Source of the DNA: Marinilabiliaceae bacterium
Lineage (GTDB): Bacteria > Bacteroidota > Bacteroidia > Bacteroidales > Marinilabiliaceae
Direction of reading: 5' to 3'
Assembly (NCBI GenBank): GCA_016933045.1
Contig: JAFGBR010000045.1
Location: 1 to 59,639 of the forward strand
Length of the DNA stretch: 59,639 nt
Shown here: in pieces, positions 38,294 through 46,312 of the stretch
How the letters are laid out: each line of letters starts with the position of its first letter
Position numbering within the stretch: position 1 is the stretch's first letter
The notes under the pieces: model-generated
Told to the model about the DNA's origin: nothing
Database searches by the model: none
What the model saw: only the letters and a program-made list of their open reading frames with translations
Position numbers and translations under genes: made by a program

Positions 38294-39314
38294 TTTTTTT
38301 GTTTTCGATGTTTTTTATTTCTTTTAGTAAATCTTCAATTGACTGGAAACGAAGTTCTGAACCTGATGGGTGAGAAAGCAGATATTCGCGATGACCGTTA
38401 GATGTAATTTCAATATTAAGGTAATTTCCTTTTTCGGGCGTAGTGTTGTAGCCATTGCGGTTTAAAGCACGTTTTACCCATTTGTACTCAATACCTTTGC
38501 CAATAAGCCTTATAGATTTGATGTTATTCTGATGCATTTTAAAAGCTCCACTTTCATTGTCGAATAACACACCTTCTTTTTCAAAAAAATGTCTGAATTG
38601 ATTGTTAAGAACCAAATCTTCGGGAGTACCAGCGGTTAGTTGTTTATTTTTATCGAGTAACCAAATACGATCGGCCATTTGTAAAGCTAAATCAAGATCG
38701 TGAGTAGAAAGAAGAATTCCTTTATTTTTTTCTTTAGCTAAATTTCTAAGTAATCTCATAATTTCAATTCGGCTGGGTAAATCGAGAAAAGCAGTTGGTT
38801 CATCAAGAATAATAACAGGAGTGTTTTGAGCCATAGCTTTAGCAATCATTACCTTTTGAAGTTCCCCATCACTAAGATTATGTAAAAAATTGTTTTTTAA
38901 ATTAAAAATACCAACTAATTTAAGTGATTCCGATACAATATGATGATCGTTATCTTTTAATTGTCCCAGAAAACCTGTATATGGTGATCGTCCCAGTGAT
39001 ACCATTTCGAGTATTGTCATGTTTGGAATGCGAATTTTTTCGGTAAAAACGATACTAAATGTTTTAGATAATTCTCTTTTTGAGTATTCTGAAATGTTTT
39101 TATTGTTGATAAATGTATTACCATTAATTGGAGGAATATAACCTGTTAATGTTTTAAGAAGAGTTGATTTTCCAGCACCGTTGGGGCCTAATAAACATAC
39201 AAACTCGCCTTTGAACATTTTTACATTAATGTTAGAGTGTAACAAAACAGAGCTGCTTAATCTGTTTTTGAAACCTATAGAAAGGTTATTTGTTTTTAAT
39301 ATTTCAGTTTTCAC
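38274..39314 (-). CDS. btuD: Corrinoid (cobalamin) ABC transporter ATP-binding protein
   Basis: 346-residue FecE/BtuD-type ATPase. Walker A is GPNGAGKSTLLKTLTGY, the signature is NLSDGELQKVMIAKAMAQ, Walker B is VIILDEPTAFLDLP, and the switch is STHDLDLALQ. About 90 extra residues (about 255-346) follow the ATPase domain, with FKMHQNNIKSIRLIGKGIEY and LEI-type strands; such tails occur in relatives from this phylum. The start codon is GTG at 39314, overlapping the permease stop as GTGA. It is preceded by a full AAGGAGGT Shine-Dalgarno at 39321-39328. Cobalamin assignment rests on the riboswitch upstream of the operon. Confidence 0.85.
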   Translation of the reverse strand: MKTEILKTNNLSIGFKNRLSSSVLLHSNINVKMFKGEFVCLLGPNGAGKSTLLKTLTGYIPPINGNTFINNKNISEYSKRELSKTFSIVFTEKIRIPNMTILEMVSLGRSPYTGFLGQLKDNDHHIVSESLKLVGIFNLKNNFLHNLSDGELQKVMIAKAMAQNTPVIILDEPTAFLDLPSRIEIMRLLRNLAKEKNKGILLSTHDLDLALQMADRIWLLDKNKQLTAGTPEDLVLNNQFRHFFEKEGVLFDNESGAFKMHQNNIKSIRLIGKGIEYKWVKRALNRNGYNTTPEKGNYLNIEITSNGHREYLLSHPSGSELRFQSIEDLLKEIKNIENKKTTSHHN

Positions 39315-40354
39315 GAAAAAACCTCCTTATTTTTTCGTAATAATACCCAAATAACAACTGGTGCGCCAATAATTGATGTTACAGAGTTTAGTGGTAGAGT
39401 ACCATCAAAAGCCGGCATTCGGGATGCTAAATTGCATATTAAAGATAATGATGCTCCTGCAAAAATTACTCCTGGTATTAAAACTCCGTGATTTGATGAT
39501 TTTAATAGCCCACGTGTTAAATGCGGAACAGCTAAACCAATAAAAGCAATTGGGCCACAATAGGCGGCAATAACGGCAGTCAATAATCCGGTATTTGCCA
39601 GTATTAATATTCGGGTTAGTTTAACGTTTAATCCCAGATTTGAGCTGTAGTTATCGCCCAAATACATAATGTTAAGTGGTTTAATCATTAATAACGACCA
39701 AAACAGGCCAATAAATATTACAGGTATAAAAAAGCTCAATTGGTTAACAGAAACATTAGAAAAACTTCCCATTCCCCATATAATGAAAGCGTAAACTTCT
39801 TCTTTAGGACTAAAAAATTTAAGAATATCGATGCAAGCACCAGCAGCGTAACCAATCATAATTCCAATAATTAAAAGAACAGCATTACTATTAATTTTAC
39901 GTGCGAAGTTTAAAATGATTAAAAGAACTAAAGAAGCTCCGGTAAAAGCGGCGATTGTAATAGTGAGCTGGCCAATAAAGCCGAATGAACTATATAAAAA
40001 ACCGGAAATTGAACCAGTGAGCATAATTACAATAGCAACACCTAAACCCGAACCAGAACTGATGCCAAGTATGGATGGGTCGGCAAGAGGGTTTCGAAAT
40101 AGAGTTTGTAGCTGTAATCCTGAAACGGCAAGGCCGGAACCGGCAAGCATGGCAGTTATGGTTTGTGGAAGCCGGGTTTTGAATAAGATATTTGTGTAGT
40201 TTACTTTGGCTGTTTCAGGTGAAAAAAAGATGTCTAGTATTTCGGAAATGGGAATAATAACAGAACCAAATGCTAAATTCATAATTACTAAAATAGTAAG
40301 TATTGAAATTAGTAATGTAATACTCCATATTTTGGATTTAAATTTCCATTTCAT
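39311..40354 (-). CDS. btuC: Corrinoid ABC transporter permease (FecCD/BtuC family)
   Basis: 347-residue inner-membrane permease with about ten hydrophobic segments. Signatures are RLPQTITAMLAGSGLAVSGL, NPLADPSILGISSGSGLGVA and the cytoplasmic coupling region GPIAFIGLAVPHLTRGLL. It overlaps btuD by 4 bp and the binding-protein gene by 1 bp, a tightly coupled operon. FecCD permeases also carry siderophores; the upstream cobalamin riboswitch is the reason for this call. Confidence 0.88.
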   Translation of the reverse strand: MKWKFKSKIWSITLLISILTILVIMNLAFGSVIIPISEILDIFFSPETAKVNYTNILFKTRLPQTITAMLAGSGLAVSGLQLQTLFRNPLADPSILGISSGSGLGVAIVIMLTGSISGFLYSSFGFIGQLTITIAAFTGASLVLLIILNFARKINSNAVLLIIGIMIGYAAGACIDILKFFSPKEEVYAFIIWGMGSFSNVSVNQLSFFIPVIFIGLFWSLLMIKPLNIMYLGDNYSSNLGLNVKLTRILILANTGLLTAVIAAYCGPIAFIGLAVPHLTRGLLKSSNHGVLIPGVIFAGASLSLICNLASRMPAFDGTLPLNSVTSIIGAPVVIWVLLRKNKEVFS

Positions 40355-41484
40355 TATTCAAGTAATTTGAAATATGTAGGTTGATAATCTGGTAGGAAAG
40401 AAGGGTGTAATGCGTGAATAATATCGGCTAAAACAACATCGGGTTTTTGTTCTGATTGTTCGAAAAATAAAGAATGGCTAGCATTTGTGTAAATGACTTT
40501 TTTCTTTTTAAAGGCGTTGAAGTCGCTATATCGTTCATCCATTGCTTTAAAATCAGAATATGAGAAGTTAGAATTTTGGTTTATAATTATTAGCCAATAG
40601 TCGGCATTATGGGCACAATTGTAAACGGTTTCAAATTCAAGCATCATGGTTCCTGTACCATTTTTATTGTTAAAAATATAATTGGCATGAGCATCGGAAA
40701 AAAATTGAGCCATATAGTTGTTTCTTTGAGGCGAATGCCATATTCCCTGGTACAGGTGGCCTGTGAAAATGGTTGGGTGGTTGTTTATGTTTATATTTAA
40801 GTTTTTAAGTTTATTGTATCTATTTGCAATAGAATCGAATATTTGAATTGCTTTTTTTTCTTTATTAAATAGTTGCCCCATGAATATTATCCATTCAGCC
40901 CGGCCTAATGGCGTAGTTTCCATGTAGCTGGCATTTGGAATTACAGCAATTCCAGCTTCTATAATTTGATGATAACTAATATCGGGGAATGGCGAAACCA
41001 TAATAAATGCAGGGTTTTGTTGAAGTATTATTTCAATGTCGGGAGCCATTGCCATTCCAACATTTTTTATTTTTTTGTTTTTTAATTGTTTATGAATGTA
41101 TGGGTCGGAAATGTACTCTGGTTCTGCAACTCCAATTATTTTTGATTTTAAGTTGAGTAAATTAGCTGAGCTTATTTGAGTAGATGATAGTGCAATCCAG
41201 TTCTGATTGTTTAAAAATATGTGTGAATCAGCATCAATACTTTTTGTGTCGAATTGCTTTATTGTTTGAATACAGATAGTTTTTGTATTAGTTAGTGTGT
41301 CAAAAGGATTTTTGATTTTTAATAGCTTGTATCCATAAAAATATTCGACCCAAAAACCGTTTGCATACTTTGGAAAGAAACTTGAGTCAGGTTCAATAAT
41401 ATTATTGTTCAACCTTTTTTGATTTGTTGTTGAACTGCATGCATAAATAAAAAAAGAGATAGCTAATATAAATCTGTAAATCAT
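40354..41484 (-). CDS. btuF: Corrinoid-binding lipoprotein (BtuF-like)
   Basis: 376 residues. A lipoprotein signal ends FFIYACSS, so the mature protein starts at Cys16. Type III solute-binding fold: a first lobe with KTICIQTIKQFDTKS, then VGVAEPEYISDPYIHK-type text as in FecB/BtuF proteins, a long backbone helix near ATPLGRAEWIIFMGQLFNKEKKA, and a second lobe ending with the DVVLADIIHALHPSF pattern typical of this family. The start is supported by GGGAGGA at 41491-41497, 6 bases before the ATG. It follows the cobalamin riboswitch directly. Confidence 0.87.
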   Translation of the reverse strand: MIYRFILAISFFIYACSSTTNQKRLNNNIIEPDSSFFPKYANGFWVEYFYGYKLLKIKNPFDTLTNTKTICIQTIKQFDTKSIDADSHIFLNNQNWIALSSTQISSANLLNLKSKIIGVAEPEYISDPYIHKQLKNKKIKNVGMAMAPDIEIILQQNPAFIMVSPFPDISYHQIIEAGIAVIPNASYMETTPLGRAEWIIFMGQLFNKEKKAIQIFDSIANRYNKLKNLNININNHPTIFTGHLYQGIWHSPQRNNYMAQFFSDAHANYIFNNKNGTGTMMLEFETVYNCAHNADYWLIIINQNSNFSYSDFKAMDERYSDFNAFKKKKVIYTNASHSLFFEQSEQKPDVVLADIIHALHPSFLPDYQPTYFKLLE

Positions 41485-41520
41485 TACTTTTCCTCCCGAA
41501 AGCGGATGATTAATACTTGG

Positions 41521-41695
41521 TATTTCAGGCCGGTCTTCTGACTTCCCTGTTTTAAAACTCCTTCCCGTACTAATTGTTTTAGCTACAGTGGATTGATGTT
41601 TTAAAAGCTTCCATTAAAGGCAGGATTTACAGCTGCGGGTACAGTTACGGAATTACACCGTATTCCCATTTTTTGTTTACCTGATAATTCCTCTG
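41521..41695 (-). ncRNA. Cobalamin riboswitch
   Basis: Read on the minus strand, conserved blocks appear in order: ATGGGAA, GGTGTAATTCCGTAACTGTA (the B12-box core), CCCGCAGCTGTAA, CCACTGT, GGGAAGG and GTCAGAAGACCGGCCTG. These match the AdoCbl-type consensus. It ends 36 bases before the btuF start. The short expression platform contains the GGGAGGA Shine-Dalgarno, suggesting translational control, though this cannot be proven by eye. Confidence 0.95.
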
Positions 41696-41703
41696 CAAAT
41701 TTA
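41696..41703 (-). promoter_or_regulatory. Candidate promoter of riboswitch-btu operon
   Basis: Minus-strand TAAATTTG fits TAnnTTTG and abuts the riboswitch, so the transcript would begin just inside it. The -33 region is weak. Confidence 0.45.
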
Positions 41704-41731
41704 CTATTTTTTGCGAGATAAGCAGTGTTTG

Positions 41732-42559
41732 TTATTTAATTGGTTTTTTCTTTAAAGTTTCATTTTTTTGTTCGATATAATCAGTAATCATAATTTCAAT
41801 TTCAGTTAGAATTGTTGATGTAATGATGTTGTTAACAGGAATAATAAGAGAATCGATTTGTTTAATTGGTAAGACTCTGGGTGAAGTGCCAGTAAAAAAC
41901 ATTCCATCTACCCGGTTGAGTTGAGATATGTTAAGAGCCTTAAAAACAACAGGTATATTTTTTCGGTTGGCAGCTTCAATCGTTTTTATGCGCATTATTC
42001 CTGGTAACACCATATCATCGGGAGCTGTGTATAACTGGTTGTTTAATAGTGCAAAAATATTGGTTCTGCTACCTTCAGTAATATAATTATTACTATTTAC
42101 TAGAATTGTTTCATAAACATTTTCGTTTTTAATAATATCTTCGGCATGTATACGAGCGGAAAGGTTGGCAATTTTTGCATTAGGATTTGATCGTTCATCA
42201 AATTGAAGTTTTGCAATAACACCACTGTTATAATCTTCGGGAGTTGGGTATTTTGTATCGTATATTTGAATTAACTCGTTAAATTGATTGTTGTTGTAAA
42301 ATGATATTTCAACTCTTATGTTGCCGTTTAGTAAATTGTGATGATTAATTAATTTATACAATCGTTGTTCCCATTCAACGAAATTAGATGTATATATGTA
42401 TTTTGCTATTGAGATACTGTTTAACAGGCGTTTAAAATGATCTTCGGTAAATAATACAACGCCATTCTGAACTCTCATAGCGTCATAAATAATTATACCA
42501 TTTGTTATTGAATGATTATTTTTAACATTTACTAGTTTGTTATTTAATAGTGCTTCCAT
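41732..42559 (-). CDS. Class IV aminotransferase / aminodeoxychorismate lyase-like protein
   Basis: 275-residue PLP enzyme of fold type IV. The likely PLP lysine is K129 in PNAKIANLSAR, aligned with the lysine of D-amino-acid aminotransferases and ADC lyases. The phosphate/cofactor motif YITEGSRTNIFAL and the later LPGIMRIKTIEAA and GMFFTGTSPRVLP fit the family. ADC lyase (pabC), branched-chain or D-amino acid aminotransferase activity cannot be separated by eye; no pabAB is nearby. Its start overlaps the end of the M49 peptidase gene by 20 bp, so translation is probably coupled. Confidence 0.8.
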   Translation of the reverse strand: MEALLNNKLVNVKNNHSITNGIIIYDAMRVQNGVVLFTEDHFKRLLNSISIAKYIYTSNFVEWEQRLYKLINHHNLLNGNIRVEISFYNNNQFNELIQIYDTKYPTPEDYNSGVIAKLQFDERSNPNAKIANLSARIHAEDIIKNENVYETILVNSNNYITEGSRTNIFALLNNQLYTAPDDMVLPGIMRIKTIEAANRKNIPVVFKALNISQLNRVDGMFFTGTSPRVLPIKQIDSLIIPVNNIITSTILTEIEIMITDYIEQKNETLKKKPIK

Positions 42560-44555
42560 TGTAATTAGTTGTTTTCATTAAAAATTTTGTTTTGAATGAT
42601 TTAATTGATTCATCAATTAAAAAACCATAATTGCGACTATATCTTAACATTTGATCGAAAAATGTTTCGTTGTAATTAATTGAAACATCAACAATTTCTC
42701 CTTTTTTATTTTTAACGGGTATTAGTTGTGGATTTAAAAAACCTGTAAAAGGTGGTAGATTAAGTTTAGAATAACGCATTAATACTTCGGAATGAATATT
42801 GGCATCTATTTTAACGCCATATTTTTCAACAAGTATCATAGCCGATTGAAAATCGCCTTCACTTTTAATACGTTGAACTTCTTTTAGTAATTGTCCAAAT
42901 AAGGTGCGTAGTTTGTCATAGTCGTTTATAATAAAAAATGTCTTACCGTTTTTTTTCTTTTTTGAAATAACATTATTGCCATTTTGATATGCCCAGGAAC
43001 ATATTAGTTGACGATTGCGCATGTGCGCTTGTTCTATTTCCTTACCTTTTTCGATTCGGGTAAGTTGAATCATAAGACCATTTCTAATATATGAATTGTA
43101 TTGACACTTAGCAACATCTAAAGAAGGAATCAAACCTAACTCAATCATTTTTTCATCCATAATGTAATATAAACCGAATAGGTCGGCACGAGTTTCTTCA
43201 ATAACAGAGCTATATGCTTTAAGCATTTCAGATGTTATTCCCGGCATTAGTTTGCCAGAACCATGCCCAAGACATTCATGCAAGTGAGTGTGAAGATGAT
43301 CGGCAATTGTACTATATTTTTTATGTAGATTAATTTCATCTAATGAAAAGGCGAATTCGTCAATAACACCTGATGATAATGAAGCGTTGTGGTGAGCATC
43401 GCTAATGTTGGCCAGTGAAACAGACTTTGAACCATGTTTTTCCCTAATCCAATCGGCATTAGGTAGATTAATTCCAAGAGGAGATGCCGGGTAGCAGTCA
43501 CCCCCCAGTGTTATTGCATGAATAATCTTCATGTTAACACCATTTACCTTTGTTTTTTTGTGTTCGTTAAGAATTGGTGAGTTATCTTCGAACCATTGTG
43601 CGTTATCGCTTATAACTTTAACATGGTTTGTTGCATTTTCATCTTTAATATTTACTAAAGCTTCCCAAGAACCTTTTATTCCAAGTGGGTCGCCGTAAAC
43701 TTCAATAAAACCGTTAATAAAGTCAATTGGCGATTCGTTTTCCTGTAGCCAGGTAATATTATATTTGTCAAAAATATTTAAATCGCCTGTTTTGTAAAAC
43801 TTTATAAGTTCATTAATTGCTTTTTTTTGTATTTTGTTTTGAGCTAATTTTTGGGCTTTTGAAAGCCAATAAATAATTTGTTCAATTGTTTTGTGGTATT
43901 TTCCGTTAAGTTTCCATGTTACCTCCTCAATAATGCCGTTTTCGTTTTTTATTAGTTGACTATTTAATCCAAATGAAGGTGTTTCAATATTTGAATATTG
44001 TTTAATATTATTATAATAATCTTCTGCTTCTTTTTGGGTAACTCTGTAGTAAAAATTATTTGCCGAATCGACAAGTAAATCTCTTATGCAATCTTGTGAA
44101 ACCCTTTTAACGTCTTTTGTAGGGTGATAAATAATATCAATAATTTTTTCGAATACTGTATGGATTTCATTTTTATTAAACCAATTACTCCAATCGCATA
44201 AAAAAAACCATGTTTTAAATGATTCAACTTTAAAATCGGGAAGGAACTTAATAGTGCTGTAGTGGTGATGTATTCCACTAGAGAACCAAATTCTTTTTAA
44301 GTAGATGATAAATTTTTCGAATTCAATGGAATTTACTTTATCTGGGTTTGTTTGTAAAAAAACTTCTTCTAAAATGGTTCTGACAACAATATTATATCTG
44401 TAATGTTGATCGAAAAGAATATCTCTTCCACATATAGCGGCTTCACTTAAGTAATAAACGAGTTCTTTTGTTTTAATATTATTACTTTCAAAATGGGGAA
44501 CATTAAACTGTAAAATGCGAATATCAGCAAACTGATCTTTAATATTTGATGTCAT
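42540..44555 (-). CDS. Dipeptidyl peptidase III (peptidase family M49)
   Basis: 671-residue zinc metallopeptidase removing dipeptides from oligopeptides. The zinc motif is HECLGH at 426-431 (HExxxH, with Cys in place of the more common Leu). The second motif, EETRAD, is at 453-458. Both are intact. There is no signal peptide, so it acts in the cytosol. Bacteroidota members are sometimes mislabelled dihydrofolate reductase; no DHFR motif is present. It lies 6 bp after the exported 418-residue gene and overlaps the class IV aminotransferase gene, suggesting a three-gene operon around peptide and amino-acid use. Confidence 0.9.
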   Translation of the reverse strand: MTSNIKDQFADIRILQFNVPHFESNNIKTKELVYYLSEAAICGRDILFDQHYRYNIVVRTILEEVFLQTNPDKVNSIEFEKFIIYLKRIWFSSGIHHHYSTIKFLPDFKVESFKTWFFLCDWSNWFNKNEIHTVFEKIIDIIYHPTKDVKRVSQDCIRDLLVDSANNFYYRVTQKEAEDYYNNIKQYSNIETPSFGLNSQLIKNENGIIEEVTWKLNGKYHKTIEQIIYWLSKAQKLAQNKIQKKAINELIKFYKTGDLNIFDKYNITWLQENESPIDFINGFIEVYGDPLGIKGSWEALVNIKDENATNHVKVISDNAQWFEDNSPILNEHKKTKVNGVNMKIIHAITLGGDCYPASPLGINLPNADWIREKHGSKSVSLANISDAHHNASLSSGVIDEFAFSLDEINLHKKYSTIADHLHTHLHECLGHGSGKLMPGITSEMLKAYSSVIEETRADLFGLYYIMDEKMIELGLIPSLDVAKCQYNSYIRNGLMIQLTRIEKGKEIEQAHMRNRQLICSWAYQNGNNVISKKKKNGKTFFIINDYDKLRTLFGQLLKEVQRIKSEGDFQSAMILVEKYGVKIDANIHSEVLMRYSKLNLPPFTGFLNPQLIPVKNKKGEIVDVSINYNETFFDQMLRYSRNYGFLIDESIKSFKTKFLMKTTNYNGSTIK

Positions 44556-44561
44556 AATAAA

Positions 44562-45818
44562 TTATTCTTGTTTTGGGTTTCGTAAATCTAAATCGAGGTT
44601 TAACATCCATTTTCCCTTTTCAAATTTATAACCATTGTATGAAAAGTCGGGGCCATAGAAACGATAAATACCTTTGTACATAGAGTTTGAAGGAGCTAAA
44701 TTATCCATAACAATCATATTTAAATTATTATCGTATCTGAGCATCATATTAACATTAAATGAGTATTCAAAAATTATTCGGTTAACATATCCCGGATTTT
44801 TATGAAAGATATTACTGCCAAACCTGATCTTGCCATTAGGTAGTACAGTTAATGCATCGGCAAGTTTTATTTTTGTAAAAGTATCATTCCCTTTAAAACC
44901 AAGAAGAGTATATGTTTTTTCTTTTTTGTATTGGGTTTCAATAATATCGAAATAGATTGCGCCATACCATTTTTTATCGGATAGCATACTACGTTCAGGG
45001 GATCTGATTTTTGATGTTTGATCGATGAGTTCAATAGGTGTTAAATTATTGTTATTATTGTTTATAACAATGTAGCCAAAGAAAAGATGAGTTGCATCGG
45101 GGGTTTCTATGTTCCAGGTACATATTTTTAGTTTTTCATCGTTCGAAATAAGTGTTGACATTCGTTTAATCCCTGTAAATTTGTTGTGAAACGACTCGTG
45201 GTTTTTTAATAAAATGTTGAGGCGGTTTTTAATAGTTCTGTTGATTTCTATTTTTTCGTCGAGATTGTTTGAAAGAGCCATGTTTTCAAACAAGAACTTC
45301 AAATAAATATCGGTGTACTTATATCGAACAATTGGATTTGATGAGTCTTTTAGTTGAAGTTCGTAAAAGTTAATTTGATTAATACTTTTGTTAAATATTT
45401 CCATTTTGAAATTCGAGAAATCAAATGTTTTTTTTTGATTTTCGGATAGAATAATAGGTTCGTAAAAATAGAAGGCTTTTATACCATTAGTATCTTTCAT
45501 TGAAATAAATATACTAACATCTACTTTGTTTGATATTATTTTGGGAATAAAGTAATAAACTGAAAATTTACCATCACTGCTTGATGTATGTTTTAATTCA
45601 TATTTGCCGGTGTCGGGGTAAACAAAATCGGTTTGTTTTATTAAATCAAGCCATTTTTCAGATAAAGTGAATAGTTTGTATCTTCTTTCGTTATCATTTT
45701 CAACAGATTGTATTGAGTTATATTGATTAAGTAATGTTTGTGTTGTTTCATAAGTTGATTGTCCATTTAAACGAAAACAAAATGACAAAACAATGGTTAA
45801 TAAAAATATATACTTCAT
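44562..45818 (-). CDS. Exported protein of unknown function, 418 residues
   Basis: A signal peptide at about 1-19 ends RLNGQ. No domain is recognised. The body is strand-rich with many polar loops: SDGKFSVYYFIPKIISNKVD, VDVSIFISMKDTNGIKAF, SPERSMLSDKKWYGAIYFDI, and it ends YRFYGPDFSYNGYKFEKGKW, followed by MLNLDLDLRN. There is no lipobox or T9SS tail, so a periplasmic location is most likely. It is the first gene of a tight run with the M49 peptidase. Confidence 0.7.
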   Translation of the reverse strand: MKYIFLLTIVLSFCFRLNGQSTYETTQTLLNQYNSIQSVENDNERRYKLFTLSEKWLDLIKQTDFVYPDTGKYELKHTSSSDGKFSVYYFIPKIISNKVDVSIFISMKDTNGIKAFYFYEPIILSENQKKTFDFSNFKMEIFNKSINQINFYELQLKDSSNPIVRYKYTDIYLKFLFENMALSNNLDEKIEINRTIKNRLNILLKNHESFHNKFTGIKRMSTLISNDEKLKICTWNIETPDATHLFFGYIVINNNNNNLTPIELIDQTSKIRSPERSMLSDKKWYGAIYFDIIETQYKKEKTYTLLGFKGNDTFTKIKLADALTVLPNGKIRFGSNIFHKNPGYVNRIIFEYSFNVNMMLRYDNNLNMIVMDNLAPSNSMYKGIYRFYGPDFSYNGYKFEKGKWMLNLDLDLRNPKQE

Positions 45819-45926
45819 AATATGTAAATATGTATATTTGTACTTTTAATTTTTTAAAGTTATAAGCAAATATGCAAATATGATGCAGAATTGTATGAAA
45901 ATAAATTTAAAATAAAACGATATCGA

Positions 45927-46142
45927 ATGAATAATATTATTGGAAAAGTAAAAGGCGTAATAACTTGGATGTTGGTTGTAGGGATAATTTTGGGAGGAAT
46001 AGCTGGTTACTTATATTATAGGTTTGTTGGATGTTCTTCGGGTAGCTGTCCAATTACTTCAAATCCTATAAGTAGTATTGTTTATGGTATGTTGTTTGGA
46101 GGATTAATGGCTTATAAAAAACCGAAAAATGAATCGAAATAG
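45927..46142 (+). CDS. Small membrane protein, DUF6132-like
   Basis: 71 residues from ATG 45927. The frame is open to a TTG at 45891, but the ATG gives a better terminus (MNNIIGKVKG). The first helix is at about 10-32 (TWMLVVGIILGGIAGYLYY). A cysteine motif FVGCSSGSCPITSNP comes next, then a second short hydrophobic segment SIVYGMLFGGLMAY and a basic tail. The GCxSGSCPI motif is characteristic of this small family, often linked to YgaP/thioredoxin-like redox genes elsewhere. That link is not visible here. Confidence 0.75.
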   Translation: MNNIIGKVKGVITWMLVVGIILGGIAGYLYYRFVGCSSGSCPITSNPISSIVYGMLFGGLMAYKKPKNESK

Positions 46143-46268
46143 CTTTGTTTCTTTAATAATTTGATAAAATAGATGTTTTTTAATTTATAATTATTTTTTT
46201 AAAAAATATAAACGAAGGTAAGGCTTGTTATTATTGTTATAAACTATAATCATTTTAAAAGTTTAAAA

Positions 46269-46305
46269 TTTACCACCTACTCCTTTAATTAGTTTCGGTG
46301 GTAAA
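46269..46305 (-). terminator. Hairpin downstream of the 797-residue GH31 gene
   Basis: Nine-base stem TTTACCACC/GGTGGTAAA with a 19-base loop, 7 bases beyond the stop. On the minus strand it is followed by an A/T mix rather than a pure T-run, so termination efficiency is uncertain. Confidence 0.6.
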
Positions 46306-46312
46306 TAAATTA

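Noticed and set aside
39311-41484. Siderophore/heme importer instead of a corrinoid importer
   Set aside because: The family alone would allow it, but the well-formed cobalamin riboswitch directly upstream favours corrinoid uptake.
42540-44555. Dihydrofolate reductase, a label sometimes given to this family
   Set aside because: HECLGH and EETRAD identify a zinc M49 peptidase; no DHFR fold motif is seen.
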